Assembly (NCBI GenBank): GCA_021442155.1
Contig: CM038221.1
Coordinates: 26,751,906-26,815,905 of the forward strand
Reading direction: 5' to 3'
From: Cymbidium sinense
Taxonomy: Eukaryota; Streptophyta; Magnoliopsida; Asparagales; Orchidaceae
Length of the DNA stretch: 64,000 nt
The translations under genes were made by a program, and so were the position numbers. Below are positions 50,050 through 61,560 of this stretch, piece after piece. The first letter of the stretch is position 1, and each line of letters starts with the position of its first letter. Below the pieces are notes generated by a model that worked only from the letters and a program-made list of their open reading frames with translations, ran no database searches and was not told where the DNA came from.

Positions 50050-50520
50050 TAAGTTGAAGTTGACTTAGATATGATTATGCCTGTAAGTGAATCTAGTTAA
50101 TTTATGAGTCAACTTGATAAATAGCTCATGAGTTGATCTTGTTGAGCTAACAAGTTGAGCTTAAGTTGGTCCTGACTTAACTCATTGGCTTATAAACCAG
50201 CTCATTTTTAAAAAATATTAATATAAAATATACTCAAAAATATATTAAAATGAATATTTTAAGTATAAACTTATTTAAAATGTTAAAAAATATATCTCAT
50301 TAACTTATATCAAATAATTTCTTTTTATTTTTCTTCCAATTTCTTAATTTTAAATCTTTTTCTAATAATAAATTGAATCAGAATTATTCTATCACCTCTT
50401 TCATAAATGAGTCAACTCATGAGCTAACTCGAGCTCAAGCTTGAACATGATTAATTAATCATGCTTAAAGTCAAGTCAAAGGGGACTCAAGCTCGACTTA
50501 ACTCATTTATACCCCTAATA
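50050..50520. repeat. Non-autonomous repeat ending 'tatacccctaa'
   Basis: Related in composition to 48700-49015. The right end contains 'gagctaactcgagctcaagc' and closes with 'aactcatttatacccctaa'; the left end 'gttaatttatgagtcaac' is roughly its inverse. Such ends are typical of a widespread plant MITE-like repeat. Confidence 0.5.
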
Positions 50521-52318
50521 TAATCAAGTGATGGGCCCATATAATTAGATCAACTTGGTTAGCAATCTCGTCATTGCTTGATCATAATAGGTTAGACCAA
50601 AGTTGAACTTATCATCCTTTTCATTGGCAAGAATGCATCCATATAAAGCTAATCAACTTCATTTGATTTCTTGTTATTATCCATATATATATACATTTTA
50701 AAAGTATCATTAACAAATGATGACCCACCAATTAGTCTCTTAATTTTATGGTGAAGATTTGGTCACCTATAGATTAGGCCTTAGTCTATGAAAAATTTTG
50801 AGGTAAAACTATTGTATCTTTGCTCAATTTTTATAAAAATTAATATGAATCAACTGATCCAATTAAAAAATTAAATCATGGTTCACTTTTCATTTATTTT
50901 ATTTAATAATTAATTGTTAAGTTGACGCATGTGTTTAATCTTGTTGATCGAACAACTGCACTGGCAAACTAATTCTTGCTATCTATTTTTAGGGTAGTTG
51001 ATAGAGGCCTTTAGCCACATTCAAATAAATATTCAATTCAAAGGTTGGCAAATGCTTGTATATAATAATATGTGCTTTAGCACTCAATATCTAAAATCAT
51101 GATTAGTATACACCAATATTTATTTATGGCGGCCAAGTTGATTAAACCATCATAGAAGCTTAAACCTAATTCAGTGGATTGCCGCTCATAAATTAACTCA
51201 ATACTTATGGAATCTCAAGTCGCCTTAGATGATGAAGGACCTTGCCAACTCATCAAAGGTATCTAAATGCAAAGCCCAAGTACTCTTTTAGGCTGCATTT
51301 AGAGTAGCAGTGTGGTGCCACCACATTGTCATTTGGAGCTGTGTTTTTAAGAATTTGCAATGAAAAAGATGTGTTTTCAACCTAATATGATTGAGTGCAC
51401 CGACTATCACGAAATTACAGTCTGATTTTAAAAAAAAATTGTAAAATTCATCGTAATATTTTAGACGATAATTTCTTTTACAATAACTCCACCACTGTTT
51501 TTCAAACAACTACAACTGCCCTAAACAAATTCTTAGAATATTTGCTAAGTCGATTGAGAGTTCTCCCAAAAGAGTTGATCAAGAATAATCGTTCAAATTC
51601 AAACTCATTATTAATTCTAACCAATTGGATAGTAAAAAGTCATCCTTCTTTGTTACATAATTAGCAATATTGAGTTCAACTATTTGCTTTCATTATTTTC
51701 ATATGTAGTAATCATAAAACTAATATTGATCTTCACTTATAAGTACTTTTGGTCTAACTCTATCACATAAAGATCTCTACAATTCTATCTATTTTACCTC
51801 TCAACTCGATCTAACGCACTTTTCTTGAACGCACTTTACTTTTCAAAAAGGATCAATTTCATTGAACCGATTATGCAAAACAACCGCGATAAGATTTTAT
51901 TTCTTCTAAACTAATCCATATGATAATCTAGGCACTTTTTAAAAGGGTTAATTTATACGCTTCTATGCCACAAAGAAAATGAAAAAAAAAAAAATTAAAT
52001 ATTATGTTAATTTTCAATAAATGACTAAAATCACACTATTTGTCATCTCCAAATATCACCATATTCATCGCCACACCTCAATTATTTAGAATGAAGGTTT
52101 ATGAATTTTTATTATATTTGATTTACTCTCTTTTTTTTGTAAATCTATGATGATTTTATCCAATTATCTTATTAATCTACATTATAATATATATTTTATA
52201 TACTTAAATAATTTTAATTCAGTTTAAATAGATTTTATCCTCATAATTTCTGCTAATAATTCATCTTGAGTATATATTTCATTTGAATCTTCTAGCTTTG
52301 CAGACAGAATCACAATTA
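50521..52318. other. Intergenic, no feature seen
   Basis: AT-rich, no coding signal or recognised repeat. Confidence 0.5.
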
Positions 52319-52738
52319 AGGGGCTGTTTAGTTGAGTAAAAAGAGAATGACATGCATTTATTTTTTTCAATGACAAATAAAATATTAATATTTAGATAAC
52401 TGAAAAATAAATACAATGTAAAATTTCAATGCATTTTTTTCACTCATTAGTTCAAATCCAATGAAAAAACAATTCATCCAATTTGAGCAATTTACTTTCT
52501 GTGAACCAGTAAATACTAACCAGCCGCAACATTTCTTCACATCACCGCCCACTGCCTCACCAATCGAAGTCGATTTTACATTAATTTTACTTTACTCAAA
52601 TCAACACAAAAAAAATTAAATCTTAAATTTAATTAATATCTATCCAAACAACTACAAAATATTTCAAATACATTATATTTTTTATATTGAATTTCTTTTA
52701 TAGTGCAGTCCTTTTTTTAGCCAACCAAACTACCCTCA
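52319..52738. mobile_element. MITE-like element, about 0.42 kb
   Basis: The left end 'ggggctgtttagttgagtaa' is an imperfect inverse of the right end 'agccaaccaaactaccctc'. The interior is AT-rich and non-coding. 'ggctgtttggtt' termini are typical of hAT-like MITEs. A flanking target duplication was not clear. Confidence 0.5.
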
Positions 52739-53592
52739 ACTCAAATTAAGCCTGTTCAATAATTCTCATAAGAGGTCTAAATTATTTGCAGAAAATAATT
52801 TTCAGAGTACAATTATGCACTTCAATCATACTCTCAGAGCTGTTTTTTTTTCAACACCCCACCCATCTTGTGGGTGGAAATAATATATGTAATCTCAATT
52901 CACATTCACTGTGATCCTTTTCTACTTGATACTGGTACCAGAGAATTGAACTTAAGAGTTAGGTGGGTCACTCTTAGAGCTATTGGTAGGAGCCTCACGC
53001 ACGGTCACTCCAGATAAGACATTCAGAAAACAGTATGAAAGAATGCTCGTTCACTTTTCCCAAAAAAAAAACTCATTATTTATATAGTGTTCTGCCTGGA
53101 AATACAAGCTATCGCATTGATAAATAAAACTTTTTTATCAATCACTTTAAAGTGCATGTGAGCAGAAAGAAAACTGTTGCAAGAAACTCTTTTTAGTATA
53201 GCAACAAAAGTAGAAAGCCCTGTCTTCTTGGAGATTAATCTAAATCAACTAACTTGACTGGTCATACCAAATTAAAGTATAGAAAGCATAAAATAATCAT
53301 AAAGATTGATCAATTTGAATAATACAAATCCAAAGAAATTCATATATATATAGGAGAGAAAACGATTCTTATTGCATTTGATAAAAGAATTATAAAGCAA
53401 AAGTATTCTGCAAATATGATACACAGACTTTCAAGATAAATTTGCTTTGCTGAAGTTGTAATATGAAATTGTATTTCCTTTCACTAACCTTATATGATGA
53501 TGATATATGTTACAAGATTGAAGAAGAACCAATATGGGGAGTGAAAAACAGCAAAGATTGAAAATTTGCAAGAAAAGGTTGAGTAAGGGAAG
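52739..53592. other. Intergenic and CIPK 3' flank
   Basis: Holds the CIPK 3' untranslated region on the minus strand. No separate gene seen. Confidence 0.5.
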
Positions 53593-54979
53593 TTACTCTC
53601 TCTCACCGTCCTCTTCAGATTCAGAAGTAATGTTGGTAAGAGCAGCAGGCCCAAACTTGAGTTGCTGCAATACAGGCTTCAACTCCTTATTGCAAAACTG
53701 CTCATATTCTCCTCTATCGCCTGCCTTCTTCTTAACCTCAACCATCACCAATGTCGGGGTAACCTGAAATATCTCCACAGCTATGGTAAGTGGCCCCCTC
53801 TCCCCTTCCCTAGTCCCTTCCAAGCTCACCCTGCAATCCTTTTTCCTCACAGTGAAGCTCACCACCTTAGCTATCTCCTCCAACTTCGATATGATATTTG
53901 GCACAGGCTCGCTAGAAAGAAATCTTGTCTCTTCACCTCTCTCCTCAAACAATCCAGAAAGATCAAAACCTTGAGAGAATGATATGATGTCAAAGGCGTT
54001 CAGGCTATGGCAACCAAAATAAGCTTTTTCAGAGAATGTGATTTCGGAAGAATGCAGAGAATCGGATATCGTCGTGTTGCTCAGGGGGAGGTTCGTCGAG
54101 GTTGTGGACCTCGTCGTTCTCGACATAGAATCGCACATGGCGGAAACCCTTCTTGAACCAGCGATTCTCCATGATCTCAGGAATTGTAATTCGTGTCTGG
54201 GGATTGGTGTCCAACAGGCGGGAGAGAAGCTTGGTGAGATCGGAGGAGAACCATCTAGGGCATCGGAATTCACCTCTGTAGATCTTTCGATACATCGCCA
54301 TGACGTTCTGGTCGTGGAATGGAAGATACCCAGCCATGAGAACGAAGAGGATTACACCGCAAGACCAAACATCGACCTTAGCGCCGTCGTATCCCTTCCT
54401 CGATAGCACCTCCGGCGCGACGTAAGCCGGCGTCCCACAAAACGTGTGGAAGAGTCCGTCCTGCCGGATCTGCTCGGAGACCGCGCTAAGCCCAAAATCG
54501 GATACCTTGAGATCTCCTTTTTCGTCGAGGAGGAGATTTTCCGGCTTGAGATCGCGGTGGAAGACACCGCGTGCGTGGCAGAATCCGACGGCAGAGATGA
54601 GCTGCTGAAAATATCTTCTTGCCGTGTCCTCCTTGAGCCGGCCCTTGGCAACCTTACCGAAGAGCTCGCCGCCGCGGACATACTCCATGACGAAGTAGAT
54701 TTTGGTCTTGGTGGCCATAACCTCGAAGAGCTGGACGATGTAGGGGTGCCGTACACGGCGGAGGATGGCGATCTCGCGCTTGATGTGAGCGACGAGACCG
54801 CTCTTGAGGATGCGCTCCTTGTCGAGGACTTTAATGGCGACGGACTCACCGGTTTTGATGTTCTTCGCGTGGTAGACCTTGGCGAAGGTGCCATGGCCGA
54901 GGAGCTTGCCGAGCTCATAGCGGCCGAGGATTACGCTCCCCTGACTGTCCTTCGTCTTCGTCAGCGGCGCAGACGCCAT
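53593..54979 (-). CDS. CIPK: CBL-interacting protein kinase (CIPK12-like), intronless, one frameshift
   Basis: A SnRK3-family Ser/Thr kinase, activated when calcium-loaded CBL sensors bind its NAF motif; CIPKs phosphorylate ion transporters in salt, potassium and nitrate signalling. In order: ATP loop '[10 protein letters not shown]' (about residue 27), Lys50, catalytic 'HRDLKPEN' (141-148), 'DFG' (161-163), activation loop '[17 protein letters not shown]', NAF motif '[18 protein letters not shown]' (from about 327), and the phosphatase-interaction segment '[17 protein letters not shown]'. The start chosen, at 54979, is the first in-frame ATG and has context gcaATGGC. Kinase and NAF parts are in different frames. 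One base too many in the G5 run at 54084-54088 explains this; otherwise the length would be 461 residues, normal for the family. Being intronless fits this CIPK subgroup. GC content is far above its surroundings. Confidence 0.95.
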
Positions 54980-55250
54980 TGCAGACCTCTTGTTTGTCAG
55001 AACAGTGGTTTGAACAGTTATATAGATGAGAGAAAGCGGTATAGGGTTCTCGGCTGGCTCCAGAGATGGAGAAAGCGCAGCAGCCAGGAGTGGGAAAGGG
55101 CAAGGAAAAGGAGGAACTGACGGAGACCGTATGTGAGTTGCTTGGACGGCTGGGAGAGAAGGACACGTGAGCGCCGTCACGGTATGTTTCCATAGCTTAA
55201 CGGGAGCACACGGCGACTGCGGAGAAAATTTTGATGTAAACGCGCTTATT
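54980..55250 (-). promoter_or_regulatory. CIPK 5' leader, pyrimidine-rich
   Basis: On the coding strand this is C/T-rich and GC-rich relative to the flank, as expected of a transcribed leader. The frame is open upstream of the ATG, but only non-ATG codons are available, so no N-terminal extension is proposed. A 'ctatataa' lies only about 45 bases before the ATG. Confidence 0.45.
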
Positions 55251-55271
55251 TTTTAACATTCAAAATAATAC

Positions 55272-55279
55272 TATTTATA
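55272..55279 (-). promoter_or_regulatory. Candidate TATA box for CIPK
   Basis: Reads TATAAATA on the minus strand, about 295 bases upstream of the ATG, at the step from GC-rich leader to AT-rich flank. AT-rich DNA yields such motifs by chance. Confidence 0.35.
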
Positions 55280-56702
55280 AAATTAATATTTTTATATTTA
55301 TTTTTAAAGCATTATTTAAATTTTAAATTTTAGAATGAAATTTCAACTAAATTTTTTTTTACTTTTTATTAAATTATCGATGATTTGATAGTAATAAATA
55401 TAAATACGTGAATTTTAAAGTAAAAAAATAACATGAATGTTACTTTATACAAATACATCAATTTTAAATACTATTAATATTTTAAAATATATTTAAAATA
55501 AACAATTTAAAAGTCGATGATACAGTCATTTAGCAGGACTCAAATTGTCTGTTCCGGAGCTGATTTTTTGGATTTTTTTTATATTTTTATTTCAACCGGC
55601 AGCCCGGCGTTTTCTTTTTTAATAAAAAATTATTATTTGTTGTATTATTAAGTTGTTGTAATTATGATCTAACATTATTTTAATTGTTGTTTCTTAGATT
55701 TATCGTGCATGTTGCTGTTGGGTGGGACAGATCGATTAGTTTTTTAAATGAACCGTGATTTGAAATGACATCAAATCTAACCCATATATAAAACAGAAAT
55801 CAAAATTGAACTGATAGAAATTTAAATTAAATTAAACGTAGCTGTCGGTTTATTTCATTTAAAATGCATTTGGGACAATTTTCGGCTGATTATTTTTCAA
55901 AAGTTCCCGAAACTATATTTAGCTTCTTCTTTTTTTTTTTTTGAAAAAATTTGTGTTAAAAAGTTATTTATGAGAACCCGGTCTAAATAGATAGTTATAA
56001 TTTTTTAAAAAGTTAATTTTAAAATTATTATAAAAAAAATTTAAAAAGTTATTATGTGTGTTAAAAATATTTTTTTTAAAAAAATTTTAAATAACAGTTT
56101 TCTGACACCCATCATAGTCTAATAACTCTAGTTCTTAAAATAATTTTTCATTGAAAAATATAAAAAAATAGTAGTTAAACGAAATTGTTTTATTTTTAAG
56201 CTACTTTCTGAAAAAATAAAATAGTCAGAAAGTTGTCACAAACGTACCCTGAGTTGTTAGATTATAGTGATTGTCAAAAAAAATTTTTAAAATTTAAAAA
56301 AAAATATTTCTAACACTACAGTAATTTTAAAAAAAATTATTTTTCTCACATCAACTTTACAAAATTGCAGTTATCCCAAAGAGACTTTTAATTGATATTT
56401 TTTTAGAAAAATAAATTATTGAAGTTAATATAAAAATTATGTATTAACACTATTATTCTCATCAATCTTGGATAGGAACTTTAAAGTATCTCAAAATCTT
56501 ACAAACAAACAAATCATTAAATTTTATTTATTTATTAACTATGTTAGACTCTTGAAATCTTTTGAAATAAAATAATTTATTTAATTTTTCTTTTATAAAG
56601 ATGGACATCATATTATCATTGTTAGTTGTCATATAATTAGAAGTTCGAGTTAGTCTATGGATAGATATAAGGAAAAGACCATCCAATCACTTTATAGTTA
56701 GA
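55280..56702. other. CIPK upstream region
   Basis: AT-rich, no gene. Contains the foldback repeat listed at 55930-56390. Confidence 0.5.
55930..56390. repeat. Foldback (MITE-like) repeat
   Basis: The left part 'ttctgacacccatcatagtc' with 'taataactctag' is nearly the inverse of the right part 'gagttgttagattatagtga' with 'ttgtcaaaa'. The arms extend outwards as A/T-rich imperfect complements. A related arm occurs at about 57445-57490 ('ttctgacagccactacacta'). Confidence 0.6.
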
Positions 56703-56912
56703 CAAATGTAAAATTTCATGCATTCTATGTTAATAAAAATAAAAGTAGAGAATTCTAAAGCTTTAAATGGTTTTAGATCTATTAGCCAATTATTTTGTAA
56801 TTTTCATATTGTTTTGATAGTAGAGTATCAATTAATATTTGACATCCACTAGTTATTTGATATCACTTAATGCTTATTATCATCAAATATTCATCATTTA
56901 TAGATCATTTAA
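56703..56912 (+). repeat. Local duplication, copy A
   Basis: Matches 57604-58016 in order: 'aatttcatgcattctatgtt', 'ttctaaagctttaaatgg', 'ccaattattttgtaatttt', 'agtatcaattaatattt', 'catccact' and 'catcaaatattcatcattta'. Confidence 0.75.
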
Positions 56913-57603
56913 AAAAAATCAAAATTTTTTCATCAAATAATGATCTTTCAAAATTTTAACAAATTCAAAAAAAAATATGCTTAAAATAAAATTTTAGTTG
57001 ATTTTATATTTATTATTGTAAATAATTTTCAATTTGATTAACATTTACTTTTTTGTAACATAAATCTAATTTACTTAAAAAATTTATAGAAATATTTTTT
57101 TAATTTCAAAATTTAAAATTAGTTTTTAAAAACTTTTTTAAGTAATTATATTTTTAAAATTTTGTCAAATTTTAAAAGAATATATTGATTAAATTACAAA
57201 ATAAAAAATAAATATTTTTTATTTTTTTAGTAGAGGCACGCGCCCCATTGCTCTCGCCCGGATCTGCACTATGCTTTCATCTATTTCTTAAAATTCACTC
57301 AACTTAATAAATCAATCATATATTATCACCACCTATATGAATTTAGAGTCTATTTGAGGTAACTATAGAGTTTGAAAACATAGTAGTAAAGTTGTTATCT
57401 GAAAAATTATGATGAATATTACAAATTTTTTATTTCTGAAAAGTCAGATCGTAACTTTCTGACAGCCACTACACTATATTAGATCAGATTTAAAAATAGA
57501 ATTTTCTCACTACAAATCTTCAAAATAAAGTTAGAATCTAATTTCTCAAATGACATTAGTGATGTGATGTATCTTGGTATTGCATCACACTTTTTGCCAC
57601 CCC

Positions 57604-58016
57604 AAATATAGAATTTCATACATCCCATTTTAATAAAAATAAAGATTATTTTGATATTATTCTATAAAAATAAAAATATCGCTCTCAAAATATATGAATA
57701 AATTTCAATTTTTACTCAGATTTCACGTTCTAAACTTTAATAGTAGTATTCTAAAGCTCAAAATGCTTTTAGAACTGTTGGCCAATTATTTTATGATTTT
57801 TTTATTCTTTCGATAATAGAATATCAATTACTATTTTGCCGTCCACTTTTTTTTTTTTTTAGGATGATGAGTTCTTGAGGATAATTTAATGTACATAAAT
57901 ATGCGAATCATCATATTGAAAATGAGGCTCCCAATCAATAGTCTTCGTCATCTCATATTTTGCCGTCCACTTTATTGCTTACTGTCATCGAATATTCATC
58001 ATTTATTGATCACCTA
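57604..58016 (+). repeat. Local duplication, copy B, interrupted by an insertion
   Basis: Diverged direct copy of 56703-56912. Relative to copy A it contains an extra segment at about 57645-57740 and a retroposed insert at 57850-57955. Confidence 0.75.
57832..57973 (-). mobile_element. Short retroposed sequence with poly(A) and 18-bp target-site duplication
   Basis: The 18-base string 'tattttgccgtccacttt' occurs at 57832-57849 and again at 57956-57973. Between them are a T run (57850-57860, a poly(A) tail on the minus strand) and a 95-base body (57861-57955). Copy A of the local duplication has the same flanks joined without the insert, serving as a paralogous empty site. This is the signature of L1-type retroposition. 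The minus-strand body contains a short frame 'MTKTIDWEPHFQYDDSHIYV' then His and a stop, so it could be the 3' end of an mRNA, a SINE or a small-RNA retrocopy. I do not recognise the parent. Confidence 0.8.
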
Positions 58017-58638
58017 ATTTCATTCGATGTCTTTCAGTATTTTATTAAATTAATAAAAAAAATTTAATTGAAATACCATAATCAAGATTTGATTAAAAAG
58101 CTTAACTTGTTATATTTATTTTAAAATAAATATAATGTAAACGTAAATGATTATTTATGTGATTGATTCATTTTAAAATAAATTTAATAACTTTAAAACC
58201 GAGCTCATGCACTCGGTTAATGATTATTTTCATATCGAATAATCATAATTTTAAAAACAAAAAAAAACATAAAAAACAAAAAAAAAAAAAACACAAAGAA
58301 AATCAACACGTGCTCATATCCAGCTTAATATTATTTATTTTTTATTATAACGATCAGCAAAATGCAACTAGGGAGAGAAAAAGACACAGTCAAACTACGA
58401 CTTTGACTCAACGTGAATATACGAAGCGCCGCTCAAGAGTCAGGACCCACGCCAGCGCTACCGACACAAAGGTAGGAAAAGAAGGATTTTTTTTTGGTGA
58501 AGTACTAAGACAAAAATTTTAAATTAAGTATATTTTATATTATAATTAGCAAAATAATTATTTAAAAAATTTAAAATTAGAAACAGTTGCACGTTAACTC
58601 CAAAATAATTATTTTTAAAAAAATTATAGATCAGCTAT
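58017..58638. other. AT-rich stretch with A-rich run
   Basis: A-rich tract at 58252-58292. No gene seen. If the motif at 58639 is a primer-binding site, an LTR could end just upstream, but no partner LTR was found. Confidence 0.4.
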
Positions 58639-58651
58639 GGTATCAGAGTCT
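58639..58651 (+). other. Primer-binding-site-like motif
   Basis: Reads TGGTATCAGAGTC, close to the initiator-Met-tRNA binding site TGGTATCAGAGC of plant LTR retrotransposons. It stands directly before the tandem array. A chance match is possible. Confidence 0.45.
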
Positions 58652-59435
58652 TGTTGTCATTAGAATTGTTATCGGACGAAATTCACAACTTTTATTTGAA
58701 AAAGGCGATTGTGGCCCCTTGCGTAGCAATTTTCACCAATGAGCAAAAAACTTGGGGTGCAATTTTGAAAAGTGCGACTAGCCTCGGTATATTGGACTTA
58801 TCAGAGTCATCCGTTGTCGAAATTGAGCGAGCTTAGTATCGTTGGAATCGACACAAAATTCTTCACGACTTTCATGTTGACCGAAAAAGGTGATTGTGGC
58901 CCCTTGCGTAGCAGTTTTCGCCAATGCGTGAAAAATCTGCGACACAGTTTTGAATAGTGCGACCAACCTCGTTATTTTGGTTGTATCAAAGTCGTCCATT
59001 GTCGGAATTGAGCGAGCTTAGTATCATTGGAATTGGCACAAAATTTCCCACGACTTTTATGTTGACCAAAAAAAGCGATTGTGGTCCCTTACGTATGCGA
59101 TTATCGCAAAAAAAATCTATGGCGGTTTGAAAAGTGCAACCGCGGTATATTTTGCGATCGTCGTCTTATCAAAATTGAGCGAGCTTGGTATCTTTGGAAT
59201 CAACACAAAATTATCCACAACTTTCATGTTGACTAAAAAAGACAATTGCCCGCCTTGCGGTTTCTCCAATCTTGGAAAAATCACTGGCACGTTTGAATAT
59301 AAATGACACCGGTATTTTGGCCGGAGTCGGCGTTGTCGAATTGAGCTTGGTATTGTTGGAATTGGTACATAATTTCTCACGACTTTCATGTTGACTTAAA
59401 GATGCAATTTTGGACCGTTGCACAATAGTTTTGTG
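58650..59435 (+). repeat. Satellite-like tandem array, five units of about 160-185 bp
   Basis: Unit boundaries fall near 58650, 58833, 59018, 59185 and 59347, at the recurring 'gagcgagcttagtatc' phrase. Each unit contains 'cacaaaatt', 'cgactttcatgttgac', a 'aaaaaggcgattgtggcccc' type segment and 'aaaagtgcgac'. Units shorten and diverge left to right, and the last is partial. Local GC is higher than in the flanks. The many frames in both strands are by-products. Confidence 0.88.
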
Positions 59436-60399
59436 AATATAGGTGGATTCAAAATAATAATAGTTGATGAATTTACTTAGCATGTCAAATTTGACAATTG
59501 AAGACATTAAAAAAAATAATAGATGTGGCAATCTCATTATAAAGTTTGCTAATTGAAATATTTACTCAGCATAACAAATTCGTAGCTCTTGACTACTTCT
59601 CCAAAAATTCTAAATTTGACAGTTTAATACCAATAAGATATCTCTTATATTTCGTAGTCCACAATGCAATTTACTCAAAATGGAACTATATAACATAGAA
59701 AAATAGTGTCCTGATATACAGTGTACATAGAAAATATATAACATCGAGAAAACAGTGTACATAAAGCTACCATCCAATCTACAAATAAAGATAACAAGTG
59801 ACGACATCCGACGGCGGCGGTGTATGTGGTAGAAGTCGCCACTCACATTACGGCGGATGGTTCCGAGACGATCTCACAAATGGTGCGATGTTGCGCTTCA
59901 TCTTGACTGGTCGGTGGTCTACTCGGATCACCAAGGGTATAACATCTCTCTGTGATGCTCCCGGAAGGGGACAATGGGTACGCATATGTGGCATATAAAC
60001 CGGTGGGTGAGGATATTTGGGAGAGTCTATTGCCTGTCATGATTAAAATGGAATGAGCATGGCTTTTATATGAGTGAGGTATATCAAAAATCATGGATCA
60101 AAATATGAACGCATCAAATCTTACAGTATGTGGCTAAGAAGCCGAAGGTACTACAGAAGATCTATCGGCTTCATTTGTATCCCTATACTTGCTATCTGAA
60201 ATGTGCATATTCTTGCTTAGTTCCCTGCATAACTCCTCATAAGTGTTGATTGAATGCTGAAAATCAGTGTCCTAGTCTCTCCTGAAAAATATCTTGTGTG
60301 TCCAAGATATGTTCTCGCTGCAGAGGCAAGTTTGTAATGCAGTACTCATTAAGTATAAATATTTAGTTAACATACAGTTTTTTAGTGCTTACCATCAGT
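59436..60399. other. Flank of the PMD region
   Basis: On the minus strand, 59843-60094 gives an open frame with 'SQISSPTGLYATYAYPLSPS'. It might be the low-complexity C-terminal tail of the PMD protein, but this is not secure. The rest shows nothing recognisable. Confidence 0.35.
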
Positions 60400-61560
60400 C
60401 TCTCTCCAGGAGCTCGAGGATAGTAGGTGGTAGGAGAAATGGTTGGAGCCCTCAGCATATACAAGGAAACTGAGGACCGATACCACCTCATGTACCAACT
60501 GAAAGCCGGGTCGACAGGAGGTGTAACATCATCCACGATAACAATTGAATCATGTCTTACCTCTCACTGTGATATGTAGACCTGGTGATAATCAACCCAG
60601 TCAACATCAGCCTTCCCGTGACTATCGACTCGCTGAAATGAAGGATCTATAGGCACCACGTCCACTTTAGGTGACAGACCAAACTATCTGAGCACACGAT
60701 CTAGGACGTACCACTTCTTTTCCAGCTGATCAAAGGTACCCTAGTGAGCCAAATAGCCTGTCCAGCCAAGCAGATAGTAGTTACTCTCATGCGTACCTAG
60801 TGTCCGTACGGCTCCCATGTCACCTGCAACTTGAAAGAAAATTATGTCATACATAGGATTGTAGGATACAAATTGTCATTGCTCTTACATGCGACTGACT
60901 CATCTCTTCACTAACATGGGAATGTGTCATCTCTTGTAGGTAACCCTCATTCTACCTGCAACCAACCAACTCCAAAAGGGTACCTGCAATGGGCGCCCAA
61001 CATGTACATGCTCCTCCCAAACGAGTGCAAACATCCTATCATGTTGGTCCGCTTTGGCCTTGTGGTCTCATTCAACTCCCTGTACAAGTGTGCTAACACA
61101 GCCGCTCCAATGGAATACCTGTTGAACAAGCTCAAATCATCCAGTAATAGTAAGTACTGCAAATGTACCTCAAACCCGGACGTATCTAGCAGAAGGAAGC
61201 AGCCAATAATGAACAAAATGTAAGCTCTAAGGTGCATCAGAAAGTTAGCATCCGGTAGATCCAAGTATGAGTCCCTATAAAATGTCCATCTCAGTCAATG
61301 TAAAAGTAAGCAGGTCCGTGCATGTGCCAGCCCCATACGAAATGTGGATGTAACATGTGGTTGTATTGGATCATGATATATAACATCGGGCTTTGGATGT
61401 CTATCGATGATCTCATCACAACAATCGGGCCAAGATAGTCATTGTCTCCCCTTCCCTATCACTGTCGGTCCAATAGGAACTCGTCTACTCTAGAATCATG
61501 GCCACGCGTCTACGGCGTCATCTCACCAAGCTAAAAATAAAAGTGTTCATCTGTGACCAC
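60400..61560 (-). pseudogene. Plant mobile domain (PMD, MAIN/MAIL1-like) coding region, decayed
   Basis: The PMD is a domain shared by Arabidopsis MAIN/MAIL1 and by many transposon-borne proteins. The open piece at 60947-61264 has 'LRAYILFIIGCFLLLDTSG', 'VHLQYLLLLDDL' and 'YSIGAAVLAHLYRELNETTR', the PMD core. In a shifted frame come 'WEEHVHVGRP' (about 61010), 'DRVLR..FGLSPKVD' (about 60690), 'DWVDYHQVYISQ' (about 60580) and 'WYMRWYRSSV' (about 60480), in PMD order. The upstream segment near 61530 reads 'GEMT'. Several stops and frame changes make it a pseudogene unless introns and errors account for them. It lies on the same strand as, and downstream of, the MULE transposase. Confidence 0.82.

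Noticed and set aside
54352..54918. Second minus-strand frame within CIPK, Ser/Arg-rich, 188 codons
   Set aside because: Out-of-frame shadow of the kinase domain, low-complexity and without a domain.
54446..55120. Long plus-strand open frame of 224 codons
   Set aside because: It is antisense to the CIPK coding region. GC-rich codon bias on the real strand removes stops in the antisense frame, and it resembles no protein.
58651..59537. Several frames of 60-108 codons on both strands
   Set aside because: All fall in the satellite-like array and repeat with its period, so they reflect the repeat and not a gene.
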